A stretch of 42,065 nt of DNA. Origin: XYA12-FULL-58-9 sp001798605. GTDB taxonomy: Bacteria > Myxococcota > XYA12-FULL-58-9. The number at the start of each line of letters is the position of its first letter. The first letter of the stretch is position 1. Made by a program: the position numbers and the translations under genes. Shown in pieces: positions 31,984 through 41,128 of the stretch. The DNA lies in the NCBI GenBank assembly GCA_036736205.1, contig DAINMX010000027.1, positions 1-42,065 on the forward strand, read 5' to 3'. The notes under the pieces are model-generated. The model was not told where the DNA came from. It saw only the letters and a list, made by a program, of their open reading frames with translations, and made no database searches.

Positions 31984-34394
31984 CCACTCGGACTCGGACT
32001 CGGAGTTGGCAACGTGATCTCGGTGCCACATTGTGTGGAGATCTGCCAGGTTTTACCCTCGGTGCGCATTTGCACCATACCATCAATATCGGTGCGTAAG
32101 ACTCTCATGCCGTGCTCACGATATCGCTCGAGGACTATCTCGTCTGGTAACCCATATCGATTGGCCTCTCCACAAGAGATCACCCCCACCATGGGGCGCA
32201 GCACCTGCAGGAACTCGTCAGAAGAAGCGGTCTGGCTGCCATGATGTCCCGCTTTGAGGATGTCGGTAGGGGAGAGGCTGCCAATGATCAGTGGTTCTGC
32301 ATCAACGCCAAGGTCCCCGGGCAACAACAACGAGCGCTCCCCATAACTCACCCGCAGCACCATAGAGTTGTCGTTGGTGTTCAAGGACCCAAAGGTCGCC
32401 TCGCCGTCGGTGGGCCGAGGATGCAAGACTTCGAAGACTACTCCCTCACGCACGATCTTGCTGGGTAGCGCCGCCGCTACTCGGCTCTCCGTGCCATCGC
32501 GCAGTTTGAGCAGCAAACGGTGGACGAGCTCGTCCCGAGCGCCGTTGTGCCAGACTTCGGCGATATCAAAATGCTCGACGATATATTCGAAGCCGCCAAC
32601 ATGATCTGGATGTGGGTGGCTAAACACCGCCAGATCGATGGTATAGATACCACGTTGACGAAGTAGCGGTCCGACAACATCGCGACCAGGGTCGCGACCG
32701 CCGGCCCGCTCAGCTCCCCCGGCGTCGTAGACGACTACACCGCCCTCGGGGAGAATCAGAATGGTCGATTCGCCCTGACCAACGTATGGATGCAACACGG
32801 TGAGAGTGCCGTCGCCCATGCGTCCGACAATGCGCCATCCAGCAGACCCAAGCAGAACAACGAGCGCCACAAAACCGGCAATCCATGCCCGGTTGCGCGT
32901 CTTGATGAAGATGGCACCCGAAAGCAACAGCCCAACATATGCAACCGTCTCGATGACATTGGGCTGTGGCACATTCACCGCGGCAAAGCGAAGACCGCCG
33001 ACGCCGTGCGCGAACATTGACAGTAGGCCCACAACGGCGTCGAGCACGTATCCCAGCGCCGATTCCACCCAGCCACCCAAACCTGCCAACACCGCGAAAA
33101 CCAGGCACAACGGTGTCACCACCAAAGTAGTCACCGGCACCGCTAGCACATTGGCAAAAGGAGCCAACAATGACACGCTGCCAAAAGCATGCGCCGACAC
33201 CGGCGCGGTCGCCAAAGTAGCGGCCAGCGAGGCGAGCACCGAATCCCTTACCGCCCGGCCTATGGAGTGCACAACGCCGCGACTCTTCGGCAACCGCGGC
33301 AATAGCAACAACGCTGCCACCGCAGCGAAAGACAGAAGAAACCCTGGATCGTAGAGACTGGTCGGTACCAACAGCAAAATTCCGGCACCCGCCAGCCCCA
33401 AAGCATTGACTGCATTGCTAGGCCTGCTCAGAGCAAGTCCGAGCATGAACGCGCAGGCCATGACTGTGGCCCGGACCGCCGACGCCGGAGCTCCTGCCCA
33501 CACACAAAACACAATCGCGGCAGGAATGGCAATGAGCGCTGCAACCTTGCGTGTGGAGAAACACTCAGCAGAACCCGGAAACCAACCGAGCAGAATGCGA
33601 CTTAGAAAGAATACCAAGGCTGCGACAATCCCCACGTGCAACCCGCTGATAGCCAACAGGTGAGCGACGCCTGCCCGAGCCCAATCGTCGCGCTGCTCCG
33701 GGAGTATGCCGCCACGGTCGCCCATCGAGATTGCCTTGGCGATGGCCGCATGTTCGCGCTGCATCACTCGTTCGAGTCGATGTGCGACGTCTGTCCGAGT
33801 CGCATCGAGCCACGCCCAGGGTCCTGTACCGACTTTCACGATGACGTGCTCGGATCGCACACGCGCGCGTCCTCCGAGATTGTGCTGCCTGGCCCAGACC
33901 CGCATATCAAGGTCAGAAGGATTGCGGGGCGCGGTAAACGGCAAGAGCTGCATCTGCGCCTGCACAACATCACCACGGACCAGGTTTGGCCCCGACGAGA
34001 ACGTCGCACGAACCCGACCCTGTTGGCCGCGCCAGACACCAGCACAAAGTTGTCCGAGAAGCTCAATGTCGGTCTTCTGCCAAATGTCACCCGAGGCGGC
34101 ATCGACGACTCGCTCAATGGGACCGGCCACCTCGGCTCGCCACATTTCGCTCGCGCATGCTGCCACGTGGGGCGCGGGTTGTGATTGGACGGCCGTGGAA
34201 AATGCCCCTGCAGCCAAGAGCGAACCCAACGCAGCCAGCGCCACCCCCGTGCGTCGCCACACCGCAACGGCAAGGATCAACAACAGGACGAAAAATGCCG
34301 TCGCGCAGTCGGAAGCAGATAATCGGGCAGCGTCCGCCGCCACAACGCCCAATGTCAACGCCGCAAAGGCAAAGATAATCGGAGCCCGATTCAC
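31980..34394 (-). CDS. comEC: ComEC/Rec2 DNA-uptake membrane protein
   Basis: The product is 804 residues from the GTG at 34394; the frame is open to 34514, but that would overlap the divergent gene. Membrane helices at the N-terminus and an OB-like DUF4131 region are followed by the Competence domain (WARAGVAHLLAISGLHVGIVAALVFFLSRIL, then many helices). The C-terminal metallo-beta-lactamase domain carries the metal motif SHPHPDHVGG and the later GHHGSQTASSDEFL. ComEC forms the inner-membrane channel for incoming single-stranded DNA, and the MBL domain may degrade the other strand. No other com genes are in the window. The fold is complete, so natural uptake of DNA is possible. Confidence 0.93.
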   Translation of the reverse strand: MNRAPIIFAFAALTLGVVAADAARLSASDCATAFFVLLLILAVAVWRRTGVALAALGSLLAAGAFSTAVQSQPAPHVAACASEMWRAEVAGPIERVVDAASGDIWQKTDIELLGQLCAGVWRGQQGRVRATFSSGPNLVRGDVVQAQMQLLPFTAPRNPSDLDMRVWARQHNLGGRARVRSEHVIVKVGTGPWAWLDATRTDVAHRLERVMQREHAAIAKAISMGDRGGILPEQRDDWARAGVAHLLAISGLHVGIVAALVFFLSRILLGWFPGSAECFSTRKVAALIAIPAAIVFCVWAGAPASAVRATVMACAFMLGLALSRPSNAVNALGLAGAGILLLVPTSLYDPGFLLSFAAVAALLLLPRLPKSRGVVHSIGRAVRDSVLASLAATLATAPVSAHAFGSVSLLAPFANVLAVPVTTLVVTPLCLVFAVLAGLGGWVESALGYVLDAVVGLLSMFAHGVGGLRFAAVNVPQPNVIETVAYVGLLLSGAIFIKTRNRAWIAGFVALVVLLGSAGWRIVGRMGDGTLTVLHPYVGQGESTILILPEGGVVVYDAGGAERAGGRDPGRDVVGPLLRQRGIYTIDLAVFSHPHPDHVGGFEYIVEHFDIAEVWHNGARDELVHRLLLKLRDGTESRVAAALPSKIVREGVVFEVLHPRPTDGEATFGSLNTNDNSMVLRVSYGERSLLLPGDLGVDAEPLIIGSLSPTDILKAGHHGSQTASSDEFLQVLRPMVGVISCGEANRYGLPDEIVLERYREHGMRVLRTDIDGMVQMRTEGKTWQISTQCGTEITLPTPSPSPSG

Positions 34395-34439
34395 ACGGCG
34401 TCCATACCACGAAACCGTTGACAGTGTCGTGTCGGGTTT

Positions 34440-36797
34440 TTGCTCCAACCGCACTTGTGGGCTACCATTGCGATCATGCTCGCCACAGTTGTCGCGCTCG
34501 CAGCGTGCCTTCACTCCAACCTCGATACCTTCGGCGACCGCACTGTGATCCGGGCTATCACCGCGGCTGCGGCGGGCGACAACCGTGGGGCACTCGATGC
34601 ACTGCGGCCTGTGCTCGGCACTAAGCGGGACGGCACCATCTGGCCAGCGGCCCGATTTTTTGCCGCTCGTGCAGCACTCACTGTGAGTGAGCCGACGGAA
34701 GCACTAACGCTTCTCGACGGTCTGGAAGTGCAGATCCCCGAGGCTGTTGATTTCATTTGTGCGGCCCAGGCCACGGCGTTGCGCATGACGGGGCAGTGGG
34801 AGCATGCCCTAGGCGCCTGGCAATGCGCCATGGCCACCGTCAACACACCTTTGTTAGGCGCCGCACTGTATGGTGTGGCGGATGCTCACTACGCCCTCGG
34901 GCAGATCAACGAAGCTCAGCGCGCGTACCAACACGCACTTCGCGAGGCGCCCAAGCTCGACCACGCTTCAACCGCACGTTTCAACATCGCCGTCATCGAT
35001 GAGGCGCGACGGCGTTGGCTCGAGGCAGCCTCCGGATACACGGCAATTGTGTATTATCGTCCCACCGATCCTTTGGCCCATGTCGCCCAAGCAAGGCTGG
35101 CTCAATTGGTGGCAGCAGGCAGAGCCCCTAAGGCCAGCTTCGGCATCCGCATCGCCCGAATAGATCGATTGTTGAAAAGCCGCCGATTCGATGACGCGCA
35201 GCAAGAGCTCTCGGAGATCGATGCGCTGGCGACCAGTCCGTCCCGCCGCACATCAATCAAGGCGCGCAAGGCACAACTTGCCTATTATCTCCGTGACTCC
35301 GAAGTAGCCCAGAAACTCTACGCCGAGCTCGCCGAATCGAGCCACGGTTGGCGCAAGCGGTCCTACGAGATGTGGGTGGCGCGGTGTTTGTCGTCGACCA
35401 ATAAGAACGCAGAGGCCATTCGGGCGTATCTGGCACTTGCCGACAAGAACAAGAACGAGCAAGAGGGCCGAGAAGCGTTGTTCAAGGCTGCATGGCTCGC
35501 ATACAACAGCCGAGAGCATGAGCAGGCAGTGCGGCATTTTGGCGAGTTCTTGGAGCGGTACCCCACCGACACCGCTGTGGATGAGGTCCTGTGGTACCTC
35601 TCTTGGAATGCTTACCGTCTCGACGACTTGCAGACAGCTTACACAACCCTTGAACGCCTGCGCAGAGAGTTGCCGCGGTCTCCGCTGGTGCAGGGTGCCA
35701 TCTATTGGCAGGGACGAATTCTTGAGCATCAGGGTTACGCAACCAAGGCTGCAGAACAATACAAGCTTGCATTTGACCACAACCCCCTGGACTACTACGC
35801 CCTGTTAGCAACGAGACGCCTGCGTGGCGGCGTTGACATGACCGCGATCGTTGGCGCCGCGCTGGTGGCGACGACAGGAGATCCGCGCGGTCTTGTTTCC
35901 GACAAAGGTGGGTCAGGTGCTGAACTCCGGGCATCACCGGAGCCCTCGGTCGACGAGCTGCCTGAGGGCGGTCGATTTGAGCCGCTGTCTACCACACGAC
36001 TGCCATGGGGTGGCGCGATCTTCGATTGGAACAATCCTCTCGGTAGACGGGCACTGGTCCTCATCGAGCTCGGTCTGCACCACGAAGCGGCTGATCTCGT
36101 ACAGAACCTCCCCATCCAACCAGGCCACGAGGCATCGAGTGTCCATTACGCCCGAGCAAGACTGCTCTATGGACTGGGAGACTTCGCCACAGCATACAAA
36201 CTGACGCTCGCCAATTTCCGCAAAGAGATCTCCACCCTCCCTGCCGCTCAGACCCGCCACCTGTTTCACATCGCTTACCCCACGGCATTCGAGCCGTTGG
36301 TGCAGTCGAATGGTGCCAAATATGGGGTCTCGCCGTTGCTTCTTCTTGCCGTTATGCGCCAGGAGAGCGCATTCGAGACCCGCGCTCGCTCCTGGGCCGC
36401 CGCCATGGGGTTGATGCAAATCATCCCACCCACGGGGCAGCGCATCGCGTCGGCACTGGGAGTAGAGCAGTTTGACGCCGCTATGCTCAATCTGCCAGCG
36501 GTCAACGTCCAATTCGGTGCCTGGTACCTCTCTGGCCTGGTGTCAAAGTATCATGGGCATCTGCCACTCGCGATCGCCAGTTACAACGCCGGCCCGAGCG
36601 CCGTAACCAAGTGGGTCGACACAGCTTCAGGCATTGCCACAGATGAATTCATTGAGGAGATCCCCTACCGGGAGACCCGCCAATATGTGAAGCGAGTTCT
36701 CAGCAACCTCCAGGCTTACGATATTCTTTACGACGATGGCTTTGTCGCTGTGCCCGAGGTCATCCCCGACAGCTACGGTGCTGAGCCGAGCTTTTGA
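34440..36797 (+). CDS. Soluble lytic transglycosylase-like protein with TPR domain
   Basis: The product is 785 residues from the TTG at 34440; TTG 34455 and ATG 34476 are alternatives, and none has a Shine-Dalgarno. The N-terminus is a lipoprotein-like signal (IAIMLATVVALAACLHS). A long helical TPR superhelix fills residues about 30-600. The C-terminal SLT domain has the catalytic Glu in MRQESAFETRARSWAAAMGLMQI, and the family motifs FGAWYLSGLVSKY and AIASYNAGPSAVTKW. It cleaves peptidoglycan between MurNAc and GlcNAc, giving anhydro-muropeptides, in the periplasm. The layout is that of Slt70. It is divergent from comEC, with under 60 bases between them. Confidence 0.88.
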   Translation: MLQPHLWATIAIMLATVVALAACLHSNLDTFGDRTVIRAITAAAAGDNRGALDALRPVLGTKRDGTIWPAARFFAARAALTVSEPTEALTLLDGLEVQIPEAVDFICAAQATALRMTGQWEHALGAWQCAMATVNTPLLGAALYGVADAHYALGQINEAQRAYQHALREAPKLDHASTARFNIAVIDEARRRWLEAASGYTAIVYYRPTDPLAHVAQARLAQLVAAGRAPKASFGIRIARIDRLLKSRRFDDAQQELSEIDALATSPSRRTSIKARKAQLAYYLRDSEVAQKLYAELAESSHGWRKRSYEMWVARCLSSTNKNAEAIRAYLALADKNKNEQEGREALFKAAWLAYNSREHEQAVRHFGEFLERYPTDTAVDEVLWYLSWNAYRLDDLQTAYTTLERLRRELPRSPLVQGAIYWQGRILEHQGYATKAAEQYKLAFDHNPLDYYALLATRRLRGGVDMTAIVGAALVATTGDPRGLVSDKGGSGAELRASPEPSVDELPEGGRFEPLSTTRLPWGGAIFDWNNPLGRRALVLIELGLHHEAADLVQNLPIQPGHEASSVHYARARLLYGLGDFATAYKLTLANFRKEISTLPAAQTRHLFHIAYPTAFEPLVQSNGAKYGVSPLLLLAVMRQESAFETRARSWAAAMGLMQIIPPTGQRIASALGVEQFDAAMLNLPAVNVQFGAWYLSGLVSKYHGHLPLAIASYNAGPSAVTKWVDTASGIATDEFIEEIPYRETRQYVKRVLSNLQAYDILYDDGFVAVPEVIPDSYGAEPSF

Positions 36798-36858
36798 GCG
36801 AGTGACTGCCGATCCGCTGCCACAAACACCTGCCAGCATCTCCCAGCATTCGGCCTAT

Positions 36859-36887
36859 TTCGCAAGCATCGCACTTGTTGATATGCT
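36859..36887 (+). promoter_or_regulatory. Possible promoter of tandem-GGDEF gene
   Basis: TTCGCA (36859-36864) and TATGCT (36882-36887) are 17 bases apart, each matching consensus at four of six positions. The predicted transcription start falls at about 36894, exactly on an in-frame GTG. Confidence 0.33.
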
Positions 36888-38315
36888 GTGCTGGTGGAGT
36901 CAAATCGCATTTTTGTAACCTGGCTGGCCTCAATTGCAGCACCGGACACCGACGACATGAGCTTCGATGTCGGTGGTTTCAACAGCTTGTCAACATGGCG
37001 TGCGGATGTTGTGGTTCTCGATTTGCGAGAGTTCCCCTGCTCTGACGATCTCCTGCGCGCACGAGCGGCTGTCGATGCTCCCGTGCTGGTGTTGTGCGAC
37101 GCTGTTTCTCTTGAGAACATCGCGCCGCGGCTCGCTGACCAAGACGGCTTCAGTCTCTATGACGAGCCTCCCTATGCGATGCTCGAACGAATCCGCCGAT
37201 TGCATCGTCGGGCTCTGCCCCGCCGGGATCGCCTAACAGGGCTCCTTGATCGCCGTTACTTCATGCGGCAACTCGAGGAAGCGATGGGGAATGCGAGCAG
37301 GGAGAATCCCCGTTCCCTGGTCATGGTAGATCTCGACCATTTCAAGGCCATCAACGACGAGCACGGACACGCCTGCGGCGATCACATTCTGATTGGCACA
37401 GCTCGATGCGTCGAAGCATCAGTGCCTGCGTCTGCGGTTGTGGCGCGCATTGGTGGGGAGGAGATCGGCATCCTCGTCGAAATGGGACACCAACAGGCCT
37501 CCTCTCTAGCAGCCCAGGTACTCGAGAACTTACGCGCCGAACCGATCGCTGGAGTGGAGGTGACTGCGAGTGCCGGCTCTGCGACCGCCGCGGAGCCGAT
37601 GGACGCGCGCAAGGTCTATCGTCGTTGCGACGAGGCCTTGTATGCCGCGAAAGCCAACGGTCGTAACCGCACAGTCCATTTTGAAGATCTGGAACGGACG
37701 GCGCTCTGCGAGAAACGGGACCTCACACTCGAGGGATTTCAGAACCGCACCCGGGTGATCACGGAACGTGCCGCAGAGGTGATCGCGAGGAGCGGACGCC
37801 GCCTGATGGAAGAGCTAAGAAGCGAGGCAGATCTGGATGTCCTGACCGGTCTATTCAGTCGGCGTTATCTCGATAGGCAACTCGCCGCACAATTCGAAGT
37901 CGCCGCGCAGGGCGGAAACGCCCTCACCGTCGCCTTGATGGATGTCGACCACTTTGGCCGCGTCAACAAAGAATTCGGTTGGCCGTCCGGGGATCGTATT
38001 CTCGCCGACATCGCCCAGAGGGTACGCAGTCACGTTCGCGAGAGCGATTGGGTAGCCCGTTATGGCGGCGAGGAGATCTGCTTGGTCATGCATGGTACAA
38101 TCACGGAGGCCGACACAGTCTTGAGGAGATTGCACAGCAGTATTGCACAACAGCCATTCACAACGACCACAGGAGAGGCGGTGGCCGTGACAGTCAGCAT
38201 TGGCGCGACAGCCTGCAGTGATCTCGACGATAATGTGGGGATGTTCATGGAGCGAGTCAGTCAAAGACTGCTGCTCGCCAAGCGAGGCGGCCGCAATCGC
38301 GTGGTCACGGATTGA
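36888..38315 (+). CDS. Tandem-GGDEF diguanylate cyclase
   Basis: The product is 475 residues from the GTG at 36888 (the GTG at 36894 is an alternative). The N-terminal ~110 residues resemble a degenerate receiver (ADVVVLDLREF, APVLVLCDAV), without a full phospho-acceptor set. Two GGDEF domains follow: the first has LVMVDLDHFKAINDEHGHACGD and RIGGEEIG, the second VALMDVDHFGRVNKEFGWPSGD and RYGGEEIC. Both keep the catalytic GGEE; the fifth residue is Ile instead of Phe. The second also has an RxxD inhibitory-site candidate (RESD) just before the loop; the first lacks it. Each GGDEF makes c-di-GMP from GTP as a dimer, so a tandem pair could act within one chain. It precedes an FHA-GGDEF gene. 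Confidence 0.86.
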   Translation: MLVESNRIFVTWLASIAAPDTDDMSFDVGGFNSLSTWRADVVVLDLREFPCSDDLLRARAAVDAPVLVLCDAVSLENIAPRLADQDGFSLYDEPPYAMLERIRRLHRRALPRRDRLTGLLDRRYFMRQLEEAMGNASRENPRSLVMVDLDHFKAINDEHGHACGDHILIGTARCVEASVPASAVVARIGGEEIGILVEMGHQQASSLAAQVLENLRAEPIAGVEVTASAGSATAAEPMDARKVYRRCDEALYAAKANGRNRTVHFEDLERTALCEKRDLTLEGFQNRTRVITERAAEVIARSGRRLMEELRSEADLDVLTGLFSRRYLDRQLAAQFEVAAQGGNALTVALMDVDHFGRVNKEFGWPSGDRILADIAQRVRSHVRESDWVARYGGEEICLVMHGTITEADTVLRRLHSSIAQQPFTTTTGEAVAVTVSIGATACSDLDDNVGMFMERVSQRLLLAKRGGRNRVVTD

Positions 38316-38360
38316 TTTGGGGCATTCAATGCTCAATGGAACTTTGCGCCGGCGGAATTG

Positions 38361-39275
38361 ATGTCAGACAAGAAAACGATGCAAGAGACCACCGAGGTCG
38401 ATGTCTACCCTGACCTCCGCGATGCAATTCGACGCCCATGTCTCGTGATGATGGATGGTGTCGACGTCGGAAGATCTTTCGAGCTGCGCACGAGCATCTT
38501 GATCGGCCGATCTGAAGACGCCGACGTGTGTGTTCTCAAGGGCGATGTCAGCCGTCAACATGCCCGCCTCGAGGTCGTGGGTGAAAACGTCGAGGTTGTC
38601 GACCTAGATTCCGTCAACGGCACTTGGGTGAATGGTAAGGGCGTAAAGGGTCGACAGATCCTCATTGATGGCGATTATGTTCGCGTGGGGGCAGAAACGA
38701 CTCTGAAGTTCTCCTATGTGAACGATGTCGAACGGGATTTGCAGAAAGTCATCCAGGACACATCGATTTCTGACCCGCTGACAGGTACGCACAACCGACA
38801 GCATTTCATAGACGCGGTGTCACGGGAGATATCATTTCACGTCCGCCACAAGCATCCGATATCGATTCTGCTCATGGACGTAGACGGATTCAAAGATCTC
38901 AACAGCACCCACGGGGACGCGGTAGGGGATTCGCTGTTGGTTCGGTTGACTCAAGTGGCGCAGAAGACACTTCGCGAGGAAGACCTGTTTTGCCGTTTCG
39001 GTGGTGAAGAGTTTGCGGCGGTGCTTCGCAACACTGGCCTCATTGATGCGAAACGGGTGGCTGAACGCCTCCGCTATGGAATATCCAAAATCACAGCCTG
39101 GAGTCCCAAACAGGAAAAGGTTAACGCAACGGTGTCGATTGGCATTGCCACCGCCGAAAGTCCCGAATGCCCAAGCGTCAAAGACCTGCTCGAGCTTGCG
39201 GATGAGGAACTCAACAACGCCAAACGCGATGGTCATGACCAAGTTCGCGGCAGGATCTTCCAACGCGGCGGCTAA
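38361..39275 (+). CDS. FHA-GGDEF diguanylate cyclase
   Basis: The product is 304 residues from the ATG at 38361. An N-terminal FHA domain (about residues 30-115: SILIGRSEDADVCVLKGDVSRQHARL...SVNGTWVNG) with intact GR, SRxHA and NG motifs is joined to a GGDEF domain (DPLTGTHNRQHF, LLMDVDGFKDLNSTHGDAVGD, RFGGEEFAAVL). The catalytic GGEEF and an RxxD candidate (REED) are present, so it should make c-di-GMP and be product-inhibited. FHA-GGDEF proteins such as Bdellovibrio DgcB are known to connect Ser/Thr phosphorylation to c-di-GMP. It follows the tandem-GGDEF gene by 45 bases and faces the PilZ gene. Confidence 0.9.
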   Translation: MSDKKTMQETTEVDVYPDLRDAIRRPCLVMMDGVDVGRSFELRTSILIGRSEDADVCVLKGDVSRQHARLEVVGENVEVVDLDSVNGTWVNGKGVKGRQILIDGDYVRVGAETTLKFSYVNDVERDLQKVIQDTSISDPLTGTHNRQHFIDAVSREISFHVRHKHPISILLMDVDGFKDLNSTHGDAVGDSLLVRLTQVAQKTLREEDLFCRFGGEEFAAVLRNTGLIDAKRVAERLRYGISKITAWSPKQEKVNATVSIGIATAESPECPSVKDLLELADEELNNAKRDGHDQVRGRIFQRGG

Positions 39276-39288
39276 CTGCCGAGCCACA

Positions 39289-40956
39289 TCACCTATTGTG
39301 ATATTCCTCGATGATCGAACGCATCTTCTCAGCGTGCTTGCCATCCGGTTCGAGCTCGACATGACGTTCAAAAGCCGCAATGGCTCGCTCCTCACGCCCC
39401 GCCAAACTGTAGGCAATCCCTAGGAGTCTGAAGGCATCGGCATTGCGTGGTTGATCTGCCACGAGCGCTTCGAGCTCCTCGATCGCCAAAAGTACCTTGC
39501 GCCCTTCAAGATGGTCCTTGGCACTTGCCAGTCGATCTACGTCTGCGGCCCCCGTTTCGGTCGCACCTTGGAGAACGTCATCCGACGCGGGAGTCAAGCG
39601 ACGAGGTTTTCGACCTTGACGTTTGCCAGGCCGCGGCTTCTTGTTGGCCGACTCAGGCGGTCGAGCCAAGAGCTCGGGCTCGAGGTCTAGCAGATCCTCG
39701 TACTGCTGCTCATCCATGGGTATCACCGACAGCTCAGAAACGGGCTCTGAACTCGAGTCAATCGTCGGATTTTCGGGTGCCCGCAGACCGAACATCAATC
39801 CAATCGTCAGACCAAACACCAGAACACCTACGGCAGACCAACGCCAATTGACACGCTTCCGAATAGCGTTGGTCACCACGGTCAAACGCGACTCAAACGA
39901 CGGTAATGGGGCCGGGCGATCGGCACTGTAACCGGCGTTGGACTCGAGTTCTGCCAAATGGGACCTACGGGCGTTCGGGACCGTATCGATGTCACCAGGC
40001 TGCAACATGTTGGGCTTGGTGTCCATCGCCGTCACATCGAACCGACGCGAGTTAGGATCAGTGTCTATCCCGCCGGGCAACGACATGTCTGGGTCCGTGT
40101 CCCTCTCTGCCGCAGACGAAATCGATGGGAAAAACGCCGAACGTCGATCGCTTTCGGGTTCGCGCAATCCCTCTGCCAGTATTGCCTCACCTGAAACCGA
40201 CGTATCCTCGAGCTGCCGCTTGTGCTCTTCCTCCTGCAGTTGCTGCAGCCGCTCACCAACACGCACGCCCTCTTGGTAAAGCCGCACAAGCACGGGACTC
40301 GCGGCTACCTTGAGGCCTTGCCCGATGACCTGCTGGGCCTCATGCAACAACTCCGGGCCTCCAGACAATAGCAGCCGCTTGCTGCGAATAAGCAGCCATT
40401 GCGCAAGCTCCTCATAGGGCTCTGGGGATTTTGCACCCGCGGCGAGACTGCGCAACACCTGCAACGCGCGCTCATACTGCCCTATCTCGCGATACCAGGA
40501 TGACACCAGTCGCACCGCGCTCGCATCAGCGTCTGTGCCAGCCAATCCCTCCAACAAATTGGGCATGATCTCGCGCTCAATCGTCTCCTCAATTGAGCCT
40601 TCGGCCACAGCTAGAAACTCGACGTGCACCCCAGCGGCTTTTTGCCCACACACCCGCCCAACCACGCTCAGAATCTTGCCGCCACCATCACGTAGCTTGA
40701 ACTCCAAATCGCGACCTGGGAGCAGCGCCGGGCCCCCGATCACCAGCATGCCACCGCGGGAAATATTCTCGGCCACACCGAGCATAACTTTGTCTTCGGC
40801 CGAATATTGCACGAGCCATTGGACATCAAAACGAGAGAACCGTCGCCGTTCGACGCTCAACTTCGCGGGTGACTTCACATGGTCCATAACGAGATCCGTC
40901 ACAATCGCAATCACAATTGCAATCGCAATCACCATCGCGATCGCAATCGTAACCAT
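39289..40956 (-). CDS. PilZ-domain, single-TM, TPR protein (c-di-GMP effector)
   Basis: The product is 555 residues from the ATG at 40956, with GGGAGGTG (40970-40963 on the minus strand) 7 bases before it; a frame to 40980 is unnecessary. The first ~23 residues are a hydrophobic Ile/Ala/Val run encoded by a DNA hexamer repeat. A PilZ domain follows (about residues 36-120) with the RxxxR element in ERRRFSRFD and the NISRGG motif, both needed for c-di-GMP binding. Next come a helical region, an Asp/Pro-rich linker, a transmembrane helix (WSAVGVLVFGLTIGLMFGL), a basic segment and a C-terminal TPR pair. It probably senses c-di-GMP made by its two neighbours and acts on an envelope complex. Confidence 0.84.
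   Translation of the reverse strand: MVTIAIAMVIAIAIVIAIVTDLVMDHVKSPAKLSVERRRFSRFDVQWLVQYSAEDKVMLGVAENISRGGMLVIGGPALLPGRDLEFKLRDGGGKILSVVGRVCGQKAAGVHVEFLAVAEGSIEETIEREIMPNLLEGLAGTDADASAVRLVSSWYREIGQYERALQVLRSLAAGAKSPEPYEELAQWLLIRSKRLLLSGGPELLHEAQQVIGQGLKVAASPVLVRLYQEGVRVGERLQQLQEEEHKRQLEDTSVSGEAILAEGLREPESDRRSAFFPSISSAAERDTDPDMSLPGGIDTDPNSRRFDVTAMDTKPNMLQPGDIDTVPNARRSHLAELESNAGYSADRPAPLPSFESRLTVVTNAIRKRVNWRWSAVGVLVFGLTIGLMFGLRAPENPTIDSSSEPVSELSVIPMDEQQYEDLLDLEPELLARPPESANKKPRPGKRQGRKPRRLTPASDDVLQGATETGAADVDRLASAKDHLEGRKVLLAIEELEALVADQPRNADAFRLLGIAYSLAGREERAIAAFERHVELEPDGKHAEKMRSIIEEYHNR
40901..40948 (-). repeat. Imperfect hexanucleotide repeat at start of PilZ gene
   Basis: Eight consecutive hexamers of the form RCAATC and close variants on the plus strand occupy 48 bases. 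On the coding strand they read GATTGC-type units and give alternating Ile/Ala/Val codons. Because the unit is a multiple of three, unit changes would keep frame and only alter the length of the hydrophobic N-terminus. Confidence 0.85.
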
Positions 40957-40962
40957 ATAACA

Positions 40963-40970
40963 CACCTCCC
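40963..40970 (-). promoter_or_regulatory. Strong ribosome-binding site fixing the PilZ start
   Basis: On the minus strand GGGAGGTG lies 7 bases before the ATG at 40956. It shows that the hexamer-encoded segment is translated and that the later in-frame ATG at 40887 is not the main start. Confidence 0.75.
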
Positions 40971-41128
40971 TGCTTGGCACGTCGTTGAATTTTTATGGGA
41001 GACCTATTCGAACTGACCTTACTTGTGTGAACGCTGTATCAACCCGTTGCGTGTCCCGTTGTGCGTGCACATCTTGTCTCCGTTGGGGTAACAAGACGCC
41101 GGCAGCCATGAACTGCAGGGGTGAAGAT

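Noticed and set aside
34418..34446. Perfect TTGACA upstream of the lytic transglycosylase gene
   Set aside because: No -10-like hexamer lies at 16-18 bases, so it was not called as a promoter.
40976..40990. TGGCACG resembling a sigma-54 -24 element before the PilZ/uvsE region
   Set aside because: The -12 GC element is missing at the proper spacing (TTGAA follows after three bases). No good sigma-54 promoter was found anywhere in the window by eye.
41072..41096. TCTTGT/ACAAGA inverted repeat upstream of uvsE
   Set aside because: Only six bases per arm with a 13-base gap; it does not match a damage-response operator that I know, and such repeats occur by chance.
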